In this document: positions 6,875-11,710 of the stretch, in pieces
How the letters are laid out: each line of letters starts with the position of its first letter
Position numbering within the stretch: position 1 is the stretch's first letter
NCBI GenBank assembly: GCA_002455215.1
Contig: DKKK01000118.1
Span: forward strand, 18,867 to 30,576
Reading direction: 5' to 3'
Length of the DNA stretch: 11,710 nt
Origin: Anaerolineales bacterium UBA6668
GTDB lineage: Bacteria; Chloroflexota; Anaerolineae; Anaerolineales; UBA6668
The notes under the pieces: generated by a model
What the model was told of the DNA's origin: nothing
The model's input: the letters and a program-made list of their open reading frames with translations, nothing else
Databases searched by the model: none
Translations under genes and position numbers: made by a program

Positions 6875-8301
6875 CAATTGCCCTCCAGCCGTAAGACTGT
6901 ACCAAAGGTGCGGAAGATGATCCACAAATCCATCAGTAGCGAGCGGTGCTTTACATAGTACAAATCATACTGTAACTTGACGCCCGCCCCTTCCAATGAA
7001 CCGCCGTAATGGTAATTGATTTGTGCCCAACCGGTAATGCCGGGTTTTACCAGTAACCGTGAGCGGTAAAAAGGGATGTGTTGTTCGAGCATATTGACAA
7101 ATTCGGGGCGTTCCGGGCGGGGACCCACCAAGCTCATCTCCCCGCGCAAGACATTCCAAAACTGGGGTAGCTCATCTAGGCGGGTTTTGCGCAAAATATT
7201 GCCCACCCGCGTAATGCGTTGGTCATTGCTTTTTGCCCAAAGCGCTTGCCCTTGCTCGGCATTGCGTGCCATCGAGCGGAATTTGTAAATTTGAAAGTGC
7301 TTGCCAGACCTGCCCACCCTGGTTTGTCCGTAAAAAATGGGGAAACCACTCTCAATGGCAATGGCAGTTGCAATAAATGGCAATAGCAAGCCCAAAATCA
7401 GCAAGCCAACCAGCCCACCTAGCACATCCAGTAGTCGCCGCAAGAACCGCGAAAAGTCGTTCAATTGTACGGTATCAAAAAAGCTCGTCAAAATCCAATC
7501 GGTGTTTAGGTAATTTAGTGGAATTCTGCCGGTTAACACTTCGTACAGCGATGGCATACGAATAATGTCCAACCCGACTTCGTGACAATACAGCAGAGCC
7601 TGAAACATTGAAGGACTCAACTCGCCGCTAATGGCAAGCGCAACATCAGTTGCGTGGGAAGTGCGTGCCAGTTCGTTTAATTTTTCATGGTTGCCAAGCA
7701 CCTTGCTCTGGAAAATTTCCTTGCCTAGCTTGAGCGGGTCGTCATCAATGATTCCAACAACATAGAAGACTCCACTTTTGTCATTTGCCAAAGCCTCCAT
7801 AAGTGCTGTTCCGGCGTTGCCCGCACCCACAACAATCAGTTTTCGTTGTAAGGCGGTGCGTTGGAACAAAAATACGGTAATCAACCGCCAAAGCAGGGTG
7901 ATGACTGCGGCAATGATGGCAAAATAGAAAGGAAAGAGCCGTGGAAGCAAACCGACTGGCGCAATGAAATACACCAAGCCATACAACATCAGGAACAGGG
8001 CAAATTTGATGCCCAATTGCTGTACCACATAAAATCGCGCGGCGACCTGCCCCGATACCAAAAGGGGCGGCCAAATCAACACCCATAAAGGCACAAACAA
8101 CCACAAAATCCGTTGGCGGGTGATATCTCTCAGCAGGGGTGCGGCATTTAGCGGGTCAATGGCTTGCCAAATCTTAAATGCCACCCACAGCGCCAAACTC
8201 GCCACGATTAGGTCGCCAATCAGCAAAAACCAACGCCTTTCAGAAGGGCGCAATCCCCAACGCAAGGCAGGCAAGGACGGGGAAGCTGAATCTTTCGTCA
8301 T
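6874..8301 (-). CDS. Polyprenyl-phosphate sugar-1-phosphate transferase (WcaJ/WbaP type)
   Basis: A 475-residue membrane enzyme that moves a sugar-1-phosphate from a nucleotide sugar to undecaprenyl phosphate, the first step of many exopolysaccharide, capsule or O-antigen pathways. The N-terminal half has four hydrophobic segments (about 27-46, 66-84, 99-115 and 122-143), then a Rossmann-like domain opening with VVGAGNAG (157-164). A fifth hydrophobic segment at about 290-312 precedes the bacterial sugar transferase domain. That domain carries KFRSM (340-344), the catalytic Asp-Glu pair at 376-377 in TRLDELPQFWNVL, and LVGPRPE (391-397), followed by KPGITGWAQIN (419-429). The ATG at 8301 is preferred; a TTG at 8319 would add six residues. 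No Shine-Dalgarno is visible. It is the first gene of a coupled four-gene block. The sugar (glucose, galactose or another) is not determined by sequence alone. Confidence 0.93.
   Translation of the reverse strand: MTKDSASPSLPALRWGLRPSERRWFLLIGDLIVASLALWVAFKIWQAIDPLNAAPLLRDITRQRILWLFVPLWVLIWPPLLVSGQVAARFYVVQQLGIKFALFLMLYGLVYFIAPVGLLPRLFPFYFAIIAAVITLLWRLITVFLFQRTALQRKLIVVGAGNAGTALMEALANDKSGVFYVVGIIDDDPLKLGKEIFQSKVLGNHEKLNELARTSHATDVALAISGELSPSMFQALLYCHEVGLDIIRMPSLYEVLTGRIPLNYLNTDWILTSFFDTVQLNDFSRFLRRLLDVLGGLVGLLILGLLLPFIATAIAIESGFPIFYGQTRVGRSGKHFQIYKFRSMARNAEQGQALWAKSNDQRITRVGNILRKTRLDELPQFWNVLRGEMSLVGPRPERPEFVNMLEQHIPFYRSRLLVKPGITGWAQINYHYGGSLEGAGVKLQYDLYYVKHRSLLMDLWIIFRTFGTVLRLEGN
6881..6886 (-). 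promoter_or_regulatory. Shine-Dalgarno sequence of the HAD phosphatase gene
   Basis: GGAGGG read on the minus strand lies six bases before the ATG at 6874 and inside the 3' end of the sugar transferase gene. It is the clearest ribosome binding site in the window and fixes the start of the phosphatase. Most other genes here have no obvious Shine-Dalgarno. Confidence 0.75.
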
Positions 8302-8396
8302 GCTGTTATTATCGCACAAAGCGCGGGTAAAAATGGTTAAAAGAGCAAAAGTGCCCTTCCCGAAGCATATACCACGTAGGTAATATTCGGTAGCGC
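8302..8396 (-). other. Gap between acpS and the sugar transferase, with a weak terminator-like stem
   Basis: Read on the minus strand, AAGGGC (8358-8353), loop ACTTTT and GCTCTT (8346-8341) can form a 6-bp stem with one G-U pair, running into a short T-tract. It could be a weak terminator dividing the M16-acpS transcript from the sugar transferase block. A GATAAT box lies six bases before the ATG at 8301, but no fitting -35 box was found, so a promoter is not supported. Confidence 0.3.
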
Positions 8397-8780
8397 CTAC
8401 ATCTCACTCCGGCTGGCTTGCACTGCGGTCACAAAAGCCACAGCGTGGTCGTGGGTGTGGCTCATGCTTAGCTCCCATGAGCGAATTTCCAAGTCGTTGG
8501 ATAAGGCTAACGCCGCACCATGCAAACATACATACGGCTTGCGATGTGAGTCACGGATAATTTCAATTTCTCGCCAAGCAATCATGCCAATCCCACAGCC
8601 TAATGCTTTGGAAACAGCTTCCTTAGCGGCAAAACGGGCGGCAAGCGATGGCGTGCGCCCATTTGAGTCAATCAGCTCCTGCTCAGTGAAAAACCGCGTA
8701 AAGAAGCGTTCCCCGTGCCGCAAAATAGCGCGGTCAATCCGATAAACTTCAATAATATCAATGCCTTGACGGATAACCAT
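8397..8780 (-). CDS. acpS: Holo-[acyl-carrier-protein] synthase
   Basis: This small phosphopantetheinyl transferase moves 4'-phosphopantetheine from coenzyme A to the serine of acyl carrier protein, activating it for fatty acid synthesis. With the ATG at 8780 the protein has 127 residues, the normal AcpS size. Key landmarks are GIDIIEVYRI at 6-15 with metal-binding Asp8, FTEQEL at 31-36, and RFAAKEAVSKALG at 49-61 with Glu54 and Lys58 of the catalytic WxxKEAxxK-like motif. The end reads LSMSHTHDHAVAFV, the usual substrate-site strand. A GTG at 8840 would add 20 residues overlapping the upstream peptidase gene and not matching the family, so it was not chosen. The gene follows the degenerate M16 gene by 31 bases and may be cotranscribed with it. 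AcpS functions as a trimer in the cytoplasm (family knowledge). Confidence 0.95.
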   Translation of the reverse strand: MVIRQGIDIIEVYRIDRAILRHGERFFTRFFTEQELIDSNGRTPSLAARFAAKEAVSKALGCGIGMIAWREIEIIRDSHRKPYVCLHGAALALSNDLEIRSWELSMSHTHDHAVAFVTAVQASRSEM

Positions 8781-8811
8781 AGATGATACCCACGCGCTCC
8801 ATCCGGTGCGA

Positions 8812-10095
8812 TTATTCACTACCTGCGATTGTGATGACACAATGTTCAGGCGTTAAGTATTTTTGTGCGGCGGACAGCACTTCTTCACGGGTGATTTGGT
8901 TTAGCAGGTTGGGTAGATTGAGTAAATAGTCAAATCCCAACTGATAGACAAACAAATTGCTAATACTGCCACACACGCCTTCGTTGGTTTCCAATTGCAA
9001 GGGCAAGCTACCCATAAAATAGCTTTTGTTATCGGCTAATTCCTGCTCAGTAATTAACTCTGTGGTCATCCGGCGCACTTCGTGCAAAGCACTTTCAATT
9101 GCCTTTTCCACATTTTTGGGGTTCACACCTGCCCCAATGCTCCAATCACCCTGCCCAAAACGGGCTGTCAAACTGCTGTAAACGTAGTACGCCAGTCCCT
9201 GCTTAATGCGGATAATATCTCCCACACGCCCCATCATGCCAAATTGCCCTAAAACACTGTTTGCCAGGCGGGCGGCTTGAAAATCGGGGGCACTACGGCG
9301 CGGTCCCAAAAAGTTGATGATGATATCGGATTGGGTTTTTCCGGGAATGGGGTAAAACTTGCGCACGACTTGGGCGGGTGGGGCAACATCTGCTGGCAGA
9401 ACAATTTCGGGTGCGCTAGGGTTCTCCCAATCGCCAAAAAACTGTTCTGCCCAAGCCACTGCCTGTTGGTGAGCAATGGCTCCCACAATCACCAGCACGC
9501 ATCCTTGGGGGGCATAATGGCGAGCGTGAAAATTTTGTAAATCTTGGCGGGTCATGGCAGAAATGGTTTCTGGGTAGCCACTGCCCGAAAAACCGTAAGG
9601 ATGTTCCTGCCCAAACAACAATTCATCGGCATTTAGCGCGGCAATTGCCTGTGTGTTGTGCGCTCGGCGTGCCAATCCGGTTAACGCTTCTCGCCGAAGC
9701 AATTCTACTTGTTCATCTGGAAATGTGGGGCGGCGGATTACCTCGGCAGATAAAGCCAGTAGCCCTTCTAAATCTTCTGCCAAACATTTGCCACTAAAGC
9801 CAGCAAAATGTAAGCCGGAGCTGGTGCCTAAGCTCGCTCCAATTGTTTCAATCTTTTCATTAATTTGCTCAAAACTGTAATGTTGGGTGCCACGCATTAA
9901 GGAGCGGCTGACAAAATTGGCAAGTCCAGCTTGTTTTCGTTGGTTAAAAATGCCTCCCGCACGGAAACTCGCATCGAATACCACAGAAGGATTGGCAAAA
10001 TTTTCGCGGATTAACACCGTTAACCCATTGGAAAGACGGTGTTGATGGATATTGGCACTGCTGGGGAGAGATTTTTCAAAAATGGGTGAAGACAT
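8812..10095 (-). CDS. M16-family peptidase-like protein, non-catalytic partner subunit
   Basis: A 427-residue protein with the two-half architecture of M16B peptidases (residues about 17-225 and 240-427). The zinc motif is lost: where the adjacent paralogue has His-Trp-Val-Glu-His, this protein has Asn60-Phe-Val-Ser63-Arg64. The second half carries IRIKQGLAYYVYSS (295-308), with Arg296 and Tyr303 matching the Arg/Tyr pair that binds substrate in M16 heterodimers. This is the pattern of the non-catalytic subunit of mitochondrial processing peptidase and of bacterial M16B heterodimers. No signal peptide is evident, so it is probably cytoplasmic. It lies 50 bases downstream of the active subunit in the same direction, with an AGG in reasonable Shine-Dalgarno position upstream. 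The likely role is peptide degradation or processing together with its neighbour; the substrate is unknown. Confidence 0.92.
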   Translation of the reverse strand: MSSPIFEKSLPSSANIHQHRLSNGLTVLIRENFANPSVVFDASFRAGGIFNQRKQAGLANFVSRSLMRGTQHYSFEQINEKIETIGASLGTSSGLHFAGFSGKCLAEDLEGLLALSAEVIRRPTFPDEQVELLRREALTGLARRAHNTQAIAALNADELLFGQEHPYGFSGSGYPETISAMTRQDLQNFHARHYAPQGCVLVIVGAIAHQQAVAWAEQFFGDWENPSAPEIVLPADVAPPAQVVRKFYPIPGKTQSDIIINFLGPRRSAPDFQAARLANSVLGQFGMMGRVGDIIRIKQGLAYYVYSSLTARFGQGDWSIGAGVNPKNVEKAIESALHEVRRMTTELITEQELADNKSYFMGSLPLQLETNEGVCGSISNLFVYQLGFDYLLNLPNLLNQITREEVLSAAQKYLTPEHCVITIAGSE

Positions 10096-10145
10096 AAAAT
10101 AGCTACCTAAAACTAGATGAAAATGTTGGGCTGTTGGGGGCGAAA

Positions 10146-11450
10146 CTAATCAATTTCTTCGGAGCTGTTAGCCCCTTGTGCCAGATAGGTACCGACTACT
10201 CGGTTTTCTCGGCGCAAATACTGCTTAGCCACTCGCAACACATCCTCCGCCGTGACTGCCTCCAAGCGTGTTAGGAACTGCGTAAACCAAGAATAATCTG
10301 CCAGGATTTCGGAAAAACCATACCAATAGCCCAAGTTACTCACACTTTCTGCCGAAAAAGCAAATGCCGCTTTGGCTTGTTTGTGCAATTTGGCTAGCTC
10401 GGCCGGGCTGATCAACTCCGTTGAAATTCGTTCAATTTCTTGGTCAATCACAGAAACTAATTTTTCCACATTCACTTCTGACACTGGAATGGCGTAAAGG
10501 GAGTACAAGTATGGGTCAACTGTAGCGTATAGCCCCCCCCCAACCGTAGCCGCCAAACCGCTGGACACTAAAGCCTTGTACAGCCGGCTTGTGCGGTTGC
10601 TACTTTCGCCGCCAAACTGATTCAGCGAGCCAGGTCCGCTTAGGGCACTTTCGAGCACAATCATGGGGAAAAAGTCTGGGTCGTTGGCAGAAGGACCGTG
10701 ATAAGCAACGATTAGGTACTGTGTCTCCCCATCCCCCACAATTTCAACGCGTTTTTCCCCTCGTTGGGGCGGCTCTGTGCGCACAAAAGGTGTCGGCAGG
10801 TTGCCAGCCGGAATATTGCCAAACAAAGCTTCGATGCGGGCGAGTGCCTGCTGGGTGTCCACCGCCCCCACCAGCACCGCAATGGCATTGTTTGGGCAGT
10901 AATAAGTGCGGTAATGCTGGTACAAATCTGCACGGCTTATGGTTTCAATATCAATTGGGTCGCCTAACACTTGATGATGATAGGGATGAATTCGGAACGC
11001 CGTGGCTTCCACTTCTTGCGAAAGCAAGAAAAACGGGTCATTTTCCGCGCCTTGCCGTTCCGAAACAATGACCGTTCGCTCCGATTCCACTTCATCTGGC
11101 TTGTATAAGCTATTAACCATGCGGTCGGCTTCTAAGCGCAAGGCAAGGTCAATCTTATCGGCGGGAAGTGTTTGGTAATAAGTGGTCCAATCCAAGCTGG
11201 TCATCGCATTCCACTGCCCACCATTGCGCGAAACTTCCTTATCCACTTCGTCCCCAGGAAAAGTTTCAGTACCCTTAAACTGCATGTGTTCAACCCAATG
11301 CGAAATGCCTGTTCGCCCAGTCGGTTCATTGCGCGAACCCACGCGATACCAAATCCAAAAGGTGGCAACAGGCGCGGTGTGCAGTTCTTTAATAATGACA
11401 GTGAGTCCGTTTTTGAGTGTTGTGCGGGTGATATTGGCAATGGAAGACAT
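10146..11450 (-). CDS. Zinc-dependent M16-family peptidase, catalytic subunit
   Basis: A 434-residue M16B (pitrilysin/insulinase-like) metallopeptidase. The inverted zinc motif HxxEH is His51-Trp-Val-Glu54-His55, and the third ligand is Glu131 in VIVSERQG, 75 residues after His55, close to the family spacing. Two homologous halves are visible (about 10-215 and 235-425). The Arg/Tyr substrate-binding pair expected in the second half is absent: the aligned positions are Leu294 and Ala301 in KALVSSGLAAT. The next gene has the opposite pattern, so the two should form an active heterodimer. No signal peptide is visible, pointing to the cytoplasm. The ATG at 11450 gives a normal start (NITRTTLKNGLTVII), with no Shine-Dalgarno. 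A run of nine guanines on the coding strand (10541-10533) encodes Gly304-306 and is a possible slippage site. The gene heads the M16-M16-acpS group. Confidence 0.95.
   Translation of the reverse strand: MSSIANITRTTLKNGLTVIIKELHTAPVATFWIWYRVGSRNEPTGRTGISHWVEHMQFKGTETFPGDEVDKEVSRNGGQWNAMTSLDWTTYYQTLPADKIDLALRLEADRMVNSLYKPDEVESERTVIVSERQGAENDPFFLLSQEVEATAFRIHPYHHQVLGDPIDIETISRADLYQHYRTYYCPNNAIAVLVGAVDTQQALARIEALFGNIPAGNLPTPFVRTEPPQRGEKRVEIVGDGETQYLIVAYHGPSANDPDFFPMIVLESALSGPGSLNQFGGESSNRTSRLYKALVSSGLAATVGGGLYATVDPYLYSLYAIPVSEVNVEKLVSVIDQEIERISTELISPAELAKLHKQAKAAFAFSAESVSNLGYWYGFSEILADYSWFTQFLTRLEAVTAEDVLRVAKQYLRRENRVVGTYLAQGANSSEEID
10533..10541 (-). repeat. Nine-base guanine tract inside the M16 catalytic subunit gene
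   Basis: Nine consecutive C on the plus strand (G on the coding strand) encode three glycines at residues 304-306 (TVGGGLY). It is the longest homopolymer I noticed in the window. Loss or gain of one base would shift the frame and remove the C-terminal third of the protein while leaving the zinc site. Confidence 0.9.
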
Positions 11451-11615
11451 ATTTTTGTGTAAAAAATGGCGGGTTGGGTGATATTTGCAATCTAGGATTG
11501 ATTTCCCAAGCGATTTTGTAAGTTGGCTTGTGGGCTTTGTGGGGGTGAATTTGTGTTCGGGTGGAAAATCGGCACAATGAGTGGTGCCAAAGTGTGTGGA
11601 CAGTTCAGTGGAAAT
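11451..11615 (-). other. Intergenic region upstream of the M16 operon
   Basis: This 165-base gap should hold the promoter of the M16 operon, but no box pair is convincing; the best, TTGGGA with AAATAT after 17 bases, matches poorly at -10. Close to the end of the incoming gene, GGCAC and GTGCC (11588-11584 and 11575-11571 on the minus strand) form a 5-bp stem with an 8-base loop followed by GATTTT, a weak terminator candidate. Confidence 0.35.
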
Positions 11616-11710
11616 TTATGGACTATCTTCTTGGAGCATGACAAGCAAGGCATCGGCAGAGCGTTGGGTGAGTTCGGCAAGCTCGGCAAAGAGTGGCTCG
11701 TCAATCTGCT
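11616..11710 (-). CDS. C-terminal fragment of an unidentified gene (partial)
   Basis: A minus-strand frame open from the right edge ends at a TAA at 11618-11616, giving the last 30 residues of a protein. It reads QIDEPLFAELAEL near its beginning and ADALLVMLQEDSP at the end. The composition (acidic, Leu- and Ala-rich, alternating charge) is that of an amphipathic helix, and the same strand is coding throughout the neighbouring 8 kb, so it is likely a real C-terminus. The other two minus-strand frames are less protein-like. The fragment is too short to assign a family. Confidence 0.5.
   Translation of the reverse strand, partial: QIDEPLFAELAELTQRSADALLVMLQEDSP

Noticed and set aside
6875..6925. 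GTG start adding 17 residues to the HAD phosphatase
   Set aside because: It lies in the sugar transferase gene, while the ATG at 6874 has GGAGGG six bases upstream and a TGATG junction.
8781..8840. GTG start adding 20 residues to AcpS
   Set aside because: It overlaps the upstream peptidase gene and gives a length and N-terminus unlike the family; the ATG at 8780 fits.
10589..11071. 160-codon plus-strand frame opposite the M16 catalytic gene
   Set aside because: It is antisense to a clear peptidase; its Cys- and Pro-rich translation looks like non-coding shadow.

Overview
The window reads as ordinary chromosomal DNA of a free-living bacterium at roughly 50% GC. A Chloroflexota (green non-sulfur) member is my best guess. 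The reasons are the Thr/Pro/Gln-rich linker with TATAEA-type repeats behind a single N-terminal membrane anchor in the first gene, few visible Shine-Dalgarno sequences, and the mix of a paired M16 peptidase locus with a polyprenyl sugar transferase. This is a style-based inference and is not proven. No rRNA, tRNA, insertion sequence, phage gene or CRISPR array was seen.

Layout. Positions 1-344 are AT-rich intergenic DNA with one good sigma70-type promoter. Two genes lie on the plus strand. The first is a membrane-anchored protein joining a periplasmic-binding-type domain to an OmpA-like domain (345-2198). The second is an ExoA-like family 2 glycosyltransferase with C-terminal membrane segments (2327-3352). 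Between them is a 128-base gap with a hairpin, a GC-rich stem ending in T6, and a competing stem, which resembles a terminator or attenuator.

From 3349 to 11450 everything is on the minus strand. In transcription order it holds an active zinc M16 peptidase (11450-10146), a catalytically degenerate M16 partner (10095-8812), holo-ACP synthase acpS (8780-8397), a 95-base gap with a weak terminator-like stem, a polyprenyl-phosphate sugar-1-phosphate transferase (8301-6874), a NagD-like HAD phosphatase (6874-6086), a 14-repeat TPR protein (6076-4409) and the 23S rRNA/tRNA methyltransferase rlmN (4416-3349). The last four are packed with overlaps of 1 and 8 bases and a 9-base gap, so they are almost certainly one coupled operon. 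A fragment of a further minus-strand gene enters at the right edge (11710-11616).

How the genes fit together. The two M16 genes look like a reciprocal heterodimer: one subunit keeps the zinc site, the other keeps the Arg/Tyr substrate-binding pair. The sugar transferase starts lipid-linked glycan assembly at the membrane, the HAD enzyme could act on a phosphorylated metabolite of that route, and the convergent GT2 gene is a plausible later glycosyltransferase. acpS and rlmN are housekeeping genes. No clearly new biological system is evident. The points most worth a second look are the binding-protein/OmpA fusion, the structured gap before the GT2 gene, the reciprocal M16 pair, and a nine-guanine tract inside the active peptidase gene.
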